Assembly: GCF_000010665.1 (NCBI RefSeq)
Contig: NC_012796.1
Coordinates: forward strand, 3,191,501 to 3,255,500
Length of the DNA stretch: 64,000 bases
Direction of reading: 5' to 3'
Source: Solidesulfovibrio magneticus RS-1
Lineage (GTDB): Bacteria; Desulfobacterota; Desulfovibrionia; Desulfovibrionales; Desulfovibrionaceae
The first letter of the stretch is position 1; each line of letters begins with the position of its first letter. The translations under genes and the position numbers were made by a program. The notes beneath the pieces were generated by a model. The model was not told where the DNA came from. It saw nothing but the letters and a program-made list of their open reading frames with translations, and ran no database searches. Shown here piece by piece: positions 17,195-26,067 of this stretch.

Positions 17195-17662
17195 GTGACC
17201 GAATACGGCATCAGACGGCTGGCCATGGGCGTAAGCGCGCTTTGTCTGGCCGGGGCGGCCCTTGTCGTCGTCGCCGCCTGGCGCTTCGACGTAGCACCCC
17301 CTGCGCCGCCGGCTCCGGCCGCCAGCCCCAAGGCCCCGCCCCCGCGCCAGGCCACCGCCGCGCCGGAACTGACCCGCGCCATCCTGGCCAACGACGTCTT
17401 CGGCTTGACGCCTCTGCCCGACCAACAGCCCAAGGCCAAACAACCGCTCAAACCGGCCGAAATCGACATGGAACTGGCCGGCACGGTCATTGCCGCCGAC
17501 GGCCGCCATGCCGCCGCCTTTTTGCGTGACAAGGGCAACAAATCCCAGAAGGCCTACGCCGTGGGGGCCACGGTCAAGGATGCCCGCATCAAATCCATCG
17601 GCAAGAATTTCGTCATCCTCGAACGGCAGGGCCGCGAGGAGATTTTGACCATGAAGCCTTAA
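17195..17662 (+). CDS. gspC: Short type II secretion protein GspC
   Basis: 155-residue bitopic inner membrane protein starting at GTG 17195. One N-terminal membrane helix (AMGVSALCLAGAALVVVAAWRF) leads to a Pro/Ala-rich linker and a homology region (TRAILANDVFGLTPLP, then IDMELAGTVIAADGRHAAAFL, ending VILERQGREEILTMKP). This is the domain that contacts secretin N0. Classical GspC (~270-300 residues) ends in a PDZ or coiled-coil domain used in substrate recognition; here the protein stops right after the homology region. It heads the downstream secretion operon C-F-G-H-I-J-K-L-M. Confidence 0.85.
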   Translation: MTEYGIRRLAMGVSALCLAGAALVVVAAWRFDVAPPAPPAPAASPKAPPPRQATAAPELTRAILANDVFGLTPLPDQQPKAKQPLKPAEIDMELAGTVIAADGRHAAAFLRDKGNKSQKAYAVGATVKDARIKSIGKNFVILERQGREEILTMKP

Positions 17663-17682
17663 GCCCGGCCCTTTCGCCGGCA

Positions 17683-17711
17683 GCGCGCCGGCAAAATCCC
17701 GGCCGGCGCGC
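17683..17711 (+). other. Hairpin between gspC and gspF
   Basis: Perfect 10-bp inverted repeat (17683-17692 and 17702-17711) with a 9-base loop and no T tract, in the 65-bp gspC-gspF gap. It probably sets relative expression or RNA stability within the operon rather than ending transcription. Confidence 0.45.
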
Positions 17712-17727
17712 GATCATAAGGCCCGCC

Positions 17728-18957
17728 ATGCCCGTCTACGAATACGCCGCCGTCGATGCCAAGGGCCGCGTCAAACAAGGCATCGTCACCGCCGAAAGCC
17801 AGCAAGCCGCGAGAATCGCGCTACGGGCCAAGCGACTTTTCGTCACTTCCCTGGCCGAGGCCACCTCGGGCGCAACGGCCCGGGGTCGCGGCGAGACAGC
17901 CTCCCTGCCGTTTTTCGCCCGCCGCATGGGCCGGGGCGAACTGCTCGCCGCCACACAGGTGCTGGCCACGCTGCTGGAAGCCGGACTCCCCCTGGACAAG
18001 GCCCTGGCCGCCCTCATCGAGCAGATGCGCGCCGGCCGGGGCAAATGGGTCTTTTCCCACATCCTGGAACGCATCCGCGAAGGCCAGGACTTTTCCACCG
18101 CCCTGGCCGCCTATCCGGCCGTGTTCCCGCCCACCTACGTCAGCATGGTGCGTTCGGCCGAGGCCACGGGCATGTTGCCCATCGTGCTTGGCAACCTGGC
18201 CGAATACCTCGACCGCCAGACCCAGCTGGCCCGCACCCTGCAAGCCGCCCTGGCCTACCCGGCCTTCATGTTCGTCTTCGGCCTGGCCGTCATGGCCCTG
18301 CTTTTGGCCTACGTCATCCCCGAGGTCACCCGCATCTTCGTGGACCTGCGCCGCGCCCTGCCCCTGCCCACCGTCATCCTCATCGCGGCCAGCGACTTCG
18401 TGCGGGCCTGGTGGCCTTTCCTCCTCGGCGGGCTGGTCGGGCTGGTCCTGGCCGTTCACCGCACGCTGCGCACCAGGCGCGGCCGGGCCCTGGCCGACCG
18501 CCTGACCCTCGCCCTGCCCGTGGTCGGCCCCATCGCCCGCAATGCGGCCACGGCCCGCCTGGCCCGAACCCTGGGCACCTGTCTCGACCAGGGCGTGACC
18601 ATGCTTTCCGCCCTGCGCATCGCCGGATCGGTGTCGGGCAACATGGTGTTCGAACAGGCCATGGAGCGCATCCGCGACGAGGCCAGCCAGGGCGGGGGGC
18701 TCACCGACCCTATGCGCGAGGCCGACATCTTCCCGCCCATCGCCCTCCAGCTCGTCTCGGCCGGCGAGCAAAGCGGACGACTGGGCGAACTGCTCGTCGG
18801 CCTGGCCCGGATGCTTGAAAACGACGTCAACGCCCGCATCAATAGCGCCAGCTCGCTTTTTGAACCCGTCATGATCCTGTTGCTCGGCGGCATGGTCGGC
18901 CTTATGGTGCTGGCGGTGCTGCTGCCCATCTTCGAAATGAGCAGCCTGATCGGCTGA
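17728..18957 (+). CDS. gspF: Type II secretion inner membrane platform protein GspF
   Basis: 409-residue polytopic platform protein that couples GspE to the pseudopilus. The N-terminus [23 protein letters not shown] is the standard GspF opening. Two cytoplasmic T2SSF four-helix domains (~70-195 and ~270-395, e.g. [21 protein letters not shown] and [20 protein letters not shown]) alternate with three membrane helices (~220-240, ~245-265, ~380-402). Length is normal for the family. It is followed by the major pseudopilin after 16 bp. Confidence 0.96.
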   Translation: MPVYEYAAVDAKGRVKQGIVTAESQQAARIALRAKRLFVTSLAEATSGATARGRGETASLPFFARRMGRGELLAATQVLATLLEAGLPLDKALAALIEQMRAGRGKWVFSHILERIREGQDFSTALAAYPAVFPPTYVSMVRSAEATGMLPIVLGNLAEYLDRQTQLARTLQAALAYPAFMFVFGLAVMALLLAYVIPEVTRIFVDLRRALPLPTVILIAASDFVRAWWPFLLGGLVGLVLAVHRTLRTRRGRALADRLTLALPVVGPIARNAATARLARTLGTCLDQGVTMLSALRIAGSVSGNMVFEQAMERIRDEASQGGGLTDPMREADIFPPIALQLVSAGEQSGRLGELLVGLARMLENDVNARINSASSLFEPVMILLLGGMVGLMVLAVLLPIFEMSSLIG

Positions 18958-18973
18958 CAACCAAGGAGTCCCC

Positions 18974-19447
18974 ATGCGCGCCGCCCTCTTCGCCGCCCGC
19001 CGGTCCCGTCGCCCCCATCGCCTTGATGCGGCCGGATTCACCCTTATTGAACTCATGGTGGTCATCGTCATCCTCGGCGTCCTGGCCGGGCTTGTCCTGC
19101 CGCGCATCGTGGACCAGCCCGACAAGGCCCGGGTGGTCAAGGCCAAGACGCAGATCGAGGCCCTGTCCATGGCGCTCAAACAGTACAAACTCGACAACGG
19201 CTTTTATCCCAGCACCGAGCAGGGCTTGAGAGCGCTTCGGGAGAAGCCGTCCATCGGCCGGGTGCCCCAGAACTATCCGCCCAAGGGCTACCTCGACTCC
19301 CTGCCCAAGGATCCCTGGGGCCGCGACTACGTCTACCTGTGCCCGGGCGAGCATGGCGACTTCGACCTCATTTCCCTGGGGGCCGACAGCCAGGAAGGCG
19401 GCGAAGGCGTGGACGCCGACGTCAAGAGCTGGGAGCTTGGCGGCTGA
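18974..19447 (+). CDS. gspG: Major pseudopilin GspG
   Basis: 157-residue main subunit of the secretion pseudopilus. The prepilin peptidase site is AAG^[13 protein letters not shown] (cleavage after Gly21, Glu at +5), followed by the hydrophobic helix. The globular domain has the GspG core ([30 protein letters not shown]) and the Asp-rich calcium-site ending ([22 protein letters not shown]). The 21-residue leader is longer and more basic than usual. AAGGAG precedes ATG 18974. The prepilin peptidase (GspO) is not in this window. Confidence 0.97.
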   Translation: MRAALFAARRSRRPHRLDAAGFTLIELMVVIVILGVLAGLVLPRIVDQPDKARVVKAKTQIEALSMALKQYKLDNGFYPSTEQGLRALREKPSIGRVPQNYPPKGYLDSLPKDPWGRDYVYLCPGEHGDFDLISLGADSQEGGEGVDADVKSWELGG

Positions 19448-19458
19448 CGGCCCATCCC

Positions 19459-20136
19459 GTGGCCCCGCGCCGCGCCGCCGGCTTCACCCTGGTGGAGCTG
19501 ACCATCGTGCTGGTCGTCATGGGCATTGCCGCCGGCCTGGCCATCCCCCAACTGGCCGGCCTGTTTTCCCGCGAAAGCGAGAAATCCCTGGCCCGCCAAC
19601 TGGCCGGCCTGCTGACCCGGGCCAGGACCGAGGCCATCGTCACCGGCCGACCCTTTGTCGTGACCCTGGACTGGGCCAGGGGCGAAGCCCGACTGAAACC
19701 GCTGCCCGAGTCCGGTTCGCCGGTGCCGGCCGGGCGTGACGGCCGCAAAAACGCCGAGCGCTCCAAGGCCGCCGTGGCCAAGGACGCGCCCGGGAACCTG
19801 CCGGACCCGTCCGGCGCGTCCCGGCCGCCCGTCGTCGTCCCGCCGACCAAAATCGCCGACAAGGCCCGGCCGGGCCTGCTCCTTACGCCCCAGGGCCGGT
19901 TCAGACAGCCCGAATCCCTGGAGCTGGTCGTGACCCCGCAGGGCCTGTGCCAGCCGGTCTTTGCCCGCTTGGCCGCCGCCGGAGGCAGCGAGGCGGCGGT
20001 GGTGGTCGATCCCGTGGGCTGCCGCGTGAGCCTGCTGACCGCCGACCTGGAAGCGGCCCAGGCCCGGTTCGAAAAATCTCTGGGGCTGCTCGATCCGCCC
20101 TGGTCCGGGGTGGTTCGGCCGGCGGACGCACCATGA
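19459..20136 (+). CDS. gspH: Minor pseudopilin GspH, extended
   Basis: 225 residues from GTG 19459, chosen because it gives a seven-residue leader before the cleavage site AAG^FTLVELTIVLVVMG (after Gly8, Glu at +5), 11 bp after the gspG stop. The family is usually ~150-190 residues. Here a Pro/Lys/Ala-rich insert (~residues 88-135, e.g. ERSKAAVAKDAPGNLPDPSG) splits the globular domain. It overlaps gspI by ATGA. As a minor pseudopilin it would sit near the pseudopilus tip. Confidence 0.85.
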   Translation: MAPRRAAGFTLVELTIVLVVMGIAAGLAIPQLAGLFSRESEKSLARQLAGLLTRARTEAIVTGRPFVVTLDWARGEARLKPLPESGSPVPAGRDGRKNAERSKAAVAKDAPGNLPDPSGASRPPVVVPPTKIADKARPGLLLTPQGRFRQPESLELVVTPQGLCQPVFARLAAAGGSEAAVVVDPVGCRVSLLTADLEAAQARFEKSLGLLDPPWSGVVRPADAP

Positions 20137-20519
20137 GCAACCGCCCGGAGCGTTCGCGCCCGTCGCCGCAATCCGGCCAGGCCCTGCTCGAAACCCTGAT
20201 CGCCGTGGCCATCATGGCCATTGCCCTGGTGTCGCTGTTGGCCGGTCTGGCCCGGCTCCAGGACAAACGTCTGGACGCCGCCCGGGCCAGGCGGGCCGCC
20301 TTCCTGGCCCAAGGTAAAATGCTGGATATCCTGGCCGCCGGCCCGGCCAACCTCAACAACGCCTCGGGCACGTTCCCCGCTCCCGACACGGACTACGCCT
20401 TTAGCGTGGAGATCGGTGGCACCCGGGGCGAGCGGCTGCGCCTTGTGTCGGTCACCGTGCGCGCCACCGGCTCCGAGCGCCTGCAAGTCCGGCTGGCCCG
20501 GCTGGAGCCCGGGCCATGA
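20133..20519 (+). CDS. gspI: Minor pseudopilin GspI
   Basis: 128 residues; ATG 20133 overlaps the gspH stop (ATGA). The leader ends SG^QALLETLIAVAIMAIALVSLL, with cleavage after Gly15 and Glu at +5. Residue +1 is Gln instead of the common Phe or Met. The short globular part (FSVEIGGTRGERLRLVSVTVRATG) matches GspI size and fold. GspI normally nucleates the I-J-K tip complex, consistent with gspJ and gspK following directly. Confidence 0.87.
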   Translation: MSNRPERSRPSPQSGQALLETLIAVAIMAIALVSLLAGLARLQDKRLDAARARRAAFLAQGKMLDILAAGPANLNNASGTFPAPDTDYAFSVEIGGTRGERLRLVSVTVRATGSERLQVRLARLEPGP

Positions 20520-21235
20520 GCGCCTCGCGCCGGCACGAATCCGGCTTCACCCTGGTCGAGGTGCTCCTGGCCCTGCTCATCGGGGCCCTGGTCATGCTGG
20601 GTTCCTATTCCGTCACCTCCCAGGTCATCGGCCTGTCCGACGACGTCAGGTCCAACCTGGCCGCCGAGGACGCCCTCGATATCCTGCGTATCGCCTTGGA
20701 CAACGATCTGGGATCGATCATCTGGGTCGAATCCACCATACGGAGGGCTGCCGAAAGCATGGCCTTTTCCGGCGGCCGCCAGGAAACGGCCCTCTCGGGG
20801 CTGGACGAGGAAGTCATCCTCTCCCTGGCCAGCGCCGCCGTCCTGGCCCCGGACGCGCCGTTTCCCTCCCACGCCTTCAACCGGGTCACCTATCTCTTGC
20901 GCAAGCCGCCAGGGAAAGACGGGGAAAAAACGGACACGCGCCAGCTCGTGCGTCGGGAACTGCCCGCCGCCACCCTGGCTTGGCGGGACCCCGCCCGACC
21001 CAGCGCCCACGAAACCGTGCTCTTGGAGACCGTCTCCGCTTGCGCCATCCAGTTTTTCGACCAGAGCGCCGCGTTGACGACCTGGGACAGCCAGGCACGC
21101 GTACAAGCCCGCCAATCTCCGTTGCCGACCCAGGTCCGGTTGCAGGGAGAGGCCGTCCTTGGCGGCAAGACGCGCCGTTTCGAGGTCCGCTCGGCCTTGC
21201 CGTTCCGCAACCTTGCCGTGGGGGAAGGGCGATGA
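20516..21235 (+). CDS. gspJ: Minor pseudopilin GspJ
   Basis: 239 residues beginning with an ATGA overlap on gspI. The cleavage motif is ESG^FTLVEVLLALLIGALVMLG (after Gly10, Glu at +5). The globular region (~40-235) carries the larger beta-rich domain of GspJ and ends QVRLQGEAVLGGKTRRFEVRS, typical of the family. It overlaps gspK by ATGA. GspJ is part of the tip trimer with GspI and GspK. Confidence 0.9.
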   Translation: MSASRRHESGFTLVEVLLALLIGALVMLGSYSVTSQVIGLSDDVRSNLAAEDALDILRIALDNDLGSIIWVESTIRRAAESMAFSGGRQETALSGLDEEVILSLASAAVLAPDAPFPSHAFNRVTYLLRKPPGKDGEKTDTRQLVRRELPAATLAWRDPARPSAHETVLLETVSACAIQFFDQSAALTTWDSQARVQARQSPLPTQVRLQGEAVLGGKTRRFEVRSALPFRNLAVGEGR

Positions 21236-22236
21236 GGGCCGACCATTCCCGAGGCGCGGTGCTGCTCTTCGTCCTGGCCCTGGTGGCGCTTTTGGCTTCC
21301 CTGGCCGTGACCACCATCCGCACGGCCCAGGTCGAGGTTTTCGCGGCCTATGGCGGCATCTACGCCAAACAGGCCCGGGCCACGGCCGAATCCGGGCTGC
21401 TGGCCGCCGCCGCCGTGTTGCTGCCGGCCCGGCCCGCTGACTCCGACAACCTGACCCAGGATTGGGCATTTTTCCCTGATCTAGCCAACTATCCCGGGGC
21501 AAGCTTCCTGGACGGCCACATAAGCGGCCGCATCGAGGACGAAAGCGGCAAGTTTCCGGTCAACGCCATGCACCCCGGCCTTTCCAACCATGCCGCCTAT
21601 CAGGCCGTCTTCCTGCGCCTATTGACCGGAGAGGCGCTGGCCCTGCCCGAAGACCGGGCCAAGGCCTTGCTGGCCGCCCTGGTCGACTGGCTCGACGCCG
21701 ACGACCAGCCAGGGGCAGGCGGCGCGGAAGACGCCGCCTACGCCGCCGCCCAGTTTCCTTACCATGTCCGCAACAACTCCCTGGACACCCTGGGCGAACT
21801 GTTACTGATCCAAGGCTTTTCCCGCGACCTGCTGCACGGCCGGGGCGACCGGGCGGGACTCATGTCCCTGCTCACCGTCTGGGGCAGCGGCCTTATAAAC
21901 GTCAACACCGCCCCGCTCCCCGTGCTGGCCGCCCTGCCCTCCGGCCTAAACGCCGCCCAGGCTGCCGCCCTGGCTCGCAGCCTGGACGCCTATCGCCGCG
22001 ATCCGGTGCGCCAAAGCGAGCTGGCCAGCCTCGAATGGCTGGCCAAGGCCGCCGGCTCGCACAACGGCCAATGGCCGACCACGCTACTCGCCACGCGCAG
22101 CCTCTACTACGCCGTCACCCTTGAAGGCCGTTCGGGTGCGGCCACCGCCCGGCTTTTCGCCGTGCTCAAACGTGACCAACCCCGCCAGTCAGGCAAGCCC
22201 CCTTCCTGCACGGTGCTGTACCGGGAGTTGCGCTAA
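21232..22236 (+). CDS. gspK: Minor pseudopilin GspK
   Basis: 334 residues, ATGA overlap with gspJ. The leader SRG^AVLLFVLALVALLASLAV lacks Glu at +5 (Phe instead), which is the hallmark of GspK. An SAM-like helical insert domain (~100-235: EDESGKFPVNAMHPG, then LLAALVDWLDADDQPGAGGAED) carries the acidic DWLDADD segment typical of the family, and the GLINVNTAPLPVLAALP motif follows. It caps the pseudopilus. gspL follows after 26 bp. Confidence 0.93.
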   Translation: MRADHSRGAVLLFVLALVALLASLAVTTIRTAQVEVFAAYGGIYAKQARATAESGLLAAAAVLLPARPADSDNLTQDWAFFPDLANYPGASFLDGHISGRIEDESGKFPVNAMHPGLSNHAAYQAVFLRLLTGEALALPEDRAKALLAALVDWLDADDQPGAGGAEDAAYAAAQFPYHVRNNSLDTLGELLLIQGFSRDLLHGRGDRAGLMSLLTVWGSGLINVNTAPLPVLAALPSGLNAAQAAALARSLDAYRRDPVRQSELASLEWLAKAAGSHNGQWPTTLLATRSLYYAVTLEGRSGAATARLFAVLKRDQPRQSGKPPSCTVLYRELR

Positions 22237-22262
22237 GACAGGCTCCATGCCACAAGGCCGGG

Positions 22263-23720
22263 ATGCGGGAATCCCTTCTGGTCGTGGCGAGGCGGCCGCG
22301 CTCCCTCGCGGTCCTTTGCGTCGAGACCGGCCCGGGCCTGCCCACGCCAACCGGCGCGGCGACCTTTCCCCTGCCCCCCGACGCCTCGGCGGAGGATGTG
22401 GCCGAAACCGCCGCCCGGCTGGTTCAGGAGCACGGTCTTGTCGCACGGCGCGTGGCCCTGGGTCTGGACGCCGCCAAAGCGACCCTGCGCCGCCTGCCTT
22501 TCCCCTTTACCGCCCCGGGCAAGATCGATCTGGTCCTTGGCCCGGAATTCGAGCCCTTTCTGACCGCGCCGCCGGCCGAGACCGCCCTGGCCTGGGCCGC
22601 CACCGCCCTGGCCGCGCCTCCCGAGACCGTGGTCCTGGCCGCAGCTCTGTCGCGTGAGGCCCTGGTCGCCCAGACGGCCGCCCTGGCCGCCCTGGGCTTG
22701 CCCCCGCAAGCCGCCTGCCTCGATCTGGCCGGCCTTGACGCCTTGCTCCAGGCGCTGACGCCGGGCAGCCAGGCCGTTCTGTGCGTCCATGTCGCGGACG
22801 GCCGAGCCGATTTCGTCTGCCGCCTGGACGACGCGCCCCTGGCCTGGCGCAGCCTGCCCCTGCCCGAGGCGGCCGACGCCGCGCAACAGGCGACGTTTCT
22901 CGCCCGCGAGGCTGTCCTCACCCTGTCGGCCCTGGCCAGCCAGCCACCGGTCGGCCTGAACCTGATCCTTGGCGGCAAGGTCGACCGGCCCCAGGCGGCC
23001 GCCGCTCTGGAAGCCGCCCTGGGCGTGCCGGCAACGTCCCTGTCCGCCCTGCCCGGCTGGCCGCGCCTGCCCACGGGCGAGGCGTTGCCCGAAGCCTTGG
23101 CCCTGGCTTACGGTCTGGCCGTGCTGGCGGCCAAGGACCCGAAAACGGCCAATTTCCTGCGCGGCGAGCTGGCCCCGGCCGCCTCGCGCGCCACCCTGCG
23201 CCGCGCCCTGCTCCTGGCCGGCGGCAGCGCCCTGGTCTTGGCCGTTTGCGCCATTGGGGCGTATTTCTCCATGCTTTGGCGGCTCGACGCCTCCCTCACC
23301 CGAACCCGGGCCGAAACCGAGGCCGTCATCGCCGCCGCCGCCCCGGACCTGGCCCCGAGCTTAACCCTCCCGCAAAAACTCTCCGCCCTGCGCGGCCGGC
23401 TGGCCGAACACGCGGCCACCCGGCGCGACCAGGGAACCGGCCCGGTCGGGGGTGTTCTAGAGATACTGGCCGCCATCCATCAGGGCCTTGGCCCGGATGG
23501 CGCGGCCAAGGCCCGACGCGTGGCCCTGGACGAGAGCCGGGCCACCATCGACGCCGTGGCCGACGACTACACCACCGTGGACGCCGTCAAACGCCGGCTG
23601 GCCGCCATGGCGGTCTTTTCCGGCGTGGAAATCCGGGGAGCCAAGAACAACCCGGAGAAAAAACAGGTGGAATTCCAGCTCGACCTCAAACTGGCCGCAG
23701 CCGGCCAAGGCGCGCCGTGA
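22263..23720 (+). CDS. gspL: Type II secretion protein GspL
   Basis: 485-residue bitopic protein. The cytoplasmic actin-like domain (residues ~1-300, ending LAYGLAVLAAKDPKTANFLRG) would bind GspE. One membrane helix (~318-340, LLLAGGSALVLAVCAIGAYFSMLW) leads to a periplasmic coil and ferredoxin-like domain (ATIDAVADDYTTVDAVKRRLAAMAVFSGVEI). The layout is that of GspL/PilM-PilN composites. The stop overlaps the gspM GTG start (GTGA). Confidence 0.9.
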   Translation: MRESLLVVARRPRSLAVLCVETGPGLPTPTGAATFPLPPDASAEDVAETAARLVQEHGLVARRVALGLDAAKATLRRLPFPFTAPGKIDLVLGPEFEPFLTAPPAETALAWAATALAAPPETVVLAAALSREALVAQTAALAALGLPPQAACLDLAGLDALLQALTPGSQAVLCVHVADGRADFVCRLDDAPLAWRSLPLPEAADAAQQATFLAREAVLTLSALASQPPVGLNLILGGKVDRPQAAAALEAALGVPATSLSALPGWPRLPTGEALPEALALAYGLAVLAAKDPKTANFLRGELAPAASRATLRRALLLAGGSALVLAVCAIGAYFSMLWRLDASLTRTRAETEAVIAAAAPDLAPSLTLPQKLSALRGRLAEHAATRRDQGTGPVGGVLEILAAIHQGLGPDGAAKARRVALDESRATIDAVADDYTTVDAVKRRLAAMAVFSGVEIRGAKNNPEKKQVEFQLDLKLAAAGQGAP

Positions 23721-24226
23721 AACGCGAGCTGCCCCACCCCCTGCTCCTGGCCGCCGGCGGACTGGCTGTCCTTGTCGGCCTGTACCTGTGGGTCGTCGTT
23801 CCCGTCACGGACGGTCTAGACGCCCGCAAACGCCGGCTGGCCGAGGCCGGGCGCGGTCTGGAGGAAGCCAAGCGGCTGGCCGGACAGCTCGCCGCCCTGG
23901 GCCAGGCCCCGGCCGCAGCCTCCGTGCCGGACGGCTTCTCGCTGTTTTCCCTGGTGGAAGGCGTGGCCAGCCGGGAAGGGGCCAAGGGCAACGTGGAATT
24001 CATGCGCCCGGCCAATCGCGACCTCGGCGGCGGCCGCCGGGAAGCGGCCGTGGATCTACGCCTGGCCGGCCTTGGCATGGACAAACTCCTGGCCTTCCTG
24101 CAACAGGTCGAAGACCCGGCGCGCGGCATCCGCATCCGCCAGCTCATCCTCACCCCGTCGTCCAAGGGCGGCATCGACGCCGACCTGTCCGTGGCCATGC
24201 CCCAGTCAGCCGACAAAGGGCGGTAA
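23717..24226 (+). CDS. gspM: Type II secretion protein GspM
   Basis: 169 residues from GTG 23717, overlapping the gspL stop by 4 bp. A single N-terminal membrane helix (PLLLAAGGLAVLVGLYLWVVVPV) is followed by a coiled segment (DARKRRLAEAGRGLEEAKRLAGQL) and a small ferredoxin-like periplasmic domain ending RQLILTPSSKGGIDADLSVAM. Position and topology fit GspM, which stabilises GspL. It is the last secretion gene. A dispersed palindromic repeat starts 22 bp after its stop and may terminate the operon. Confidence 0.88.
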   Translation: MKRELPHPLLLAAGGLAVLVGLYLWVVVPVTDGLDARKRRLAEAGRGLEEAKRLAGQLAALGQAPAAASVPDGFSLFSLVEGVASREGAKGNVEFMRPANRDLGGGRREAAVDLRLAGLGMDKLLAFLQQVEDPARGIRIRQLILTPSSKGGIDADLSVAMPQSADKGR

Positions 24227-24247
24227 ACGACAAAGAAAAGAGAAGAT

Positions 24248-24286
24248 GCCTCCGACGGCCGGGGGCCTGAGGCCCCCGGACCCCCC
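24248..24286 (+). repeat. GC-rich palindromic repeat, copy 1
   Basis: 39-bp element opening GCCTCCGACGGCC, with core GGGGGCCTGAGGCCCCC and ending GGACCCCCC. It recurs with at most one mismatch at 27183-27221 (inverted) and 55791-55829. The core can form a long hairpin. It follows gspM and lies beyond the 3' end of the minus-strand TPR gene, so it may act as a bidirectional terminator. Confidence 0.85.
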
Positions 24287-24469
24287 GCATGGGAAAAGAT
24301 GTAGAGGGGGTTCGGCGTGGGCCGGCAGGCTGGTTGGTTGTGGACCGTCAGCGCGGGAGACTCAGCCCGACCGGACTCGTCGCGGGCACGACAAGAGGCT
24401 GCGTTGCTCGACGGCGCGGGAAAACGCGTCCTTGCCAAGGCTCCGGGAGCCGGGAAGCGCGACGAGGCG

Positions 24470-25969
24470 TCAGCGGACGCCGCTGTCCAGGGTCGTGGTC
24501 GTTGTAGTGGTCGTGGTGGTCGTCGAAGAGAGTGAGGACGTGGTCGAGGGCGTATACCAGGAACTGGAGCTGTTGGTGGCCGTGGCGGCCGTGGTCACGA
24601 GCGCCTGCAGCGAGGCCGCCTCGTTCAGGTCATCCTGGGCCTTTTGGGTGTAGGCCGCGCTGTTCGCCGGCTCGGCAGCGGCCAGGGCCGTCCAGGCGGC
24701 GGCCCGGTGCTTGAGGGCGGCCACATAATAAGGCTGGATGGCCAAGGCCTTGTCGTAGTTGGCGATGGCGTCCCTGTAGAGGCCGGCGTCGTAGCGCAAC
24801 CGGCCGATGGCGTCGTAGGCCCGGGCGTAGGCTGCGTCCAGGGACAACGCCGTGTTGTACTCTTCCATGGCCCGTTCGGGGTCGCCAATGGAGGCATAGT
24901 AGGTGCCCCGGTCCACATAGACGCTCGGTTCGCCCGGGCCGTAGGCCACGGCCAGATTCAGCTCGGACAGGGCGGCCGACCCCGCGCCAAGGCCGATGTA
25001 GGCCAGCCCCAGGCCGCCTGTGGCCTTGGCGTTGTCCTCGTCCACGGCCAGGGCGGCCTTGTAGGCCAGCTGGGCCGAGGCATAGCTGCCCTGGGCCAGA
25101 TAAGCGTCGCCGAGCAGAATGTAGCCGGTGACAAGCTTATCCTTGTTATTGAGATAAATGCCGCCGCAATAGGACGAATACATGGCCATTTGGACCAGGG
25201 TTTCGTTGTATTCGTTAAGCGTCTCGTTTTTTTCCTTGTCCTTGTCCGTCAAATCCTCGGACACGGGCAGTTTCTGACTGCCGGCGGAAGAAGCGAACTG
25301 GTTGGCGCTGGCCGAGGAGGTCGTCGTTCCCGAAGTGGACGACGTGGTGGTCGAGCCGGACGTGTCCGTGGTCGTGCTGGTCGAGACCGGGCCGGAGCCG
25401 GTGGCCGTGCCGGCCGTGCTCGTGCCGGAACTCGTGGTCGAGCCGGAGGCGGTCGTGCCGGAAGTGGTCGAACCAAGGCCGGACAGACCGCCAAGGGAAC
25501 TCATGCCGTACAGGGACGTCCCGCTTAAGAGGCTGCCCGAGCCAAGGCCGTAGAGGGAAGAACCGGGATAGCCGTACGCGGAGCCGTAAGCTGTGGCGAC
25601 GTCGAGAATGGGGCTTTCGCCCGGCAAGAACTGGTCGCAGGTGTCGGAAGCGCGAAGCAGGGCCAAGCCCTGGCTGGCGTCGGACACGGCCTGGGACGGC
25701 ACGTCCAAGACCAGATCGACCCGCGCCCGGGCCAGATAGGCCTCGCCATTGTCGGGATAAGCCGCGATGGATTCGGTCAGATAGGCCAGGGCCGAAGGAT
25801 AATTGTTGTCCGTCATGGCGGCGGCGGCGTTGGCGTAGGCGGCGTCATTGCCTGACGCCAGCCCGCCGAGAGAGGACAGGGAAGACGTGGCCGCAACGGC
25901 CGGTCGGGCGACCAGAAGGGCCAGACCCAGGGCCATGGCCGCCGCAGCGCGTTTTCGTCCCTTGCCCAT
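24470..25969 (-). CDS. Secreted TPR protein with Ser/Thr/Gly-rich tracts
   Basis: 499-residue protein with a signal peptide (RAAAAMALGLALLVARPAVAA). An N-terminal TPR-like unit (AYANAAAAMTDNNYPSALAYLTESI) is followed by a low-complexity region (~130-235) rich in Ser, Thr and Gly (e.g. SGTTASGSTTSSGTSTAG). A TPR array comes next (~280-440: GYILLGDAYLAQGSYASAQLAYKAAL, VYVDRGTYYASIGDPERAMEEY, AYDAIGRLRYDAGLYRDAI). The C-terminus is an uninterrupted Thr run (~11) after Ser/Thr repeats. It probably resides in the periplasm or outside the cell. The Thr tracts could be linkers or glycosylation sites. It faces gspM tail to tail; whether it is a secretion substrate is unknown. Confidence 0.8.
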   Translation of the reverse strand: MGKGRKRAAAAMALGLALLVARPAVAATSSLSSLGGLASGNDAAYANAAAAMTDNNYPSALAYLTESIAAYPDNGEAYLARARVDLVLDVPSQAVSDASQGLALLRASDTCDQFLPGESPILDVATAYGSAYGYPGSSLYGLGSGSLLSGTSLYGMSSLGGLSGLGSTTSGTTASGSTTSSGTSTAGTATGSGPVSTSTTTDTSGSTTTSSTSGTTTSSASANQFASSAGSQKLPVSEDLTDKDKEKNETLNEYNETLVQMAMYSSYCGGIYLNNKDKLVTGYILLGDAYLAQGSYASAQLAYKAALAVDEDNAKATGGLGLAYIGLGAGSAALSELNLAVAYGPGEPSVYVDRGTYYASIGDPERAMEEYNTALSLDAAYARAYDAIGRLRYDAGLYRDAIANYDKALAIQPYYVAALKHRAAAWTALAAAEPANSAAYTQKAQDDLNEAASLQALVTTAATATNSSSSWYTPSTTSSLSSTTTTTTTTTTTLDSGVR

Positions 25970-26067
25970 GCGTCTCTCCTTTGGCCTGCGACAGCCGCGT
26001 AACGGGCCGGCATCTTCCCCAGCATCTAATGGCGCGCGCCAGCGACGTCAAGGCAGGCTCGGGGACG

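Noticed and set aside
25249-25494. Tandem repeats in the Ser/Thr tract as a CRISPR or minisatellite
   Set aside because: The units are irregular Ser/Thr/Gly codons inside one continuous reading frame, without regular repeats and spacers.
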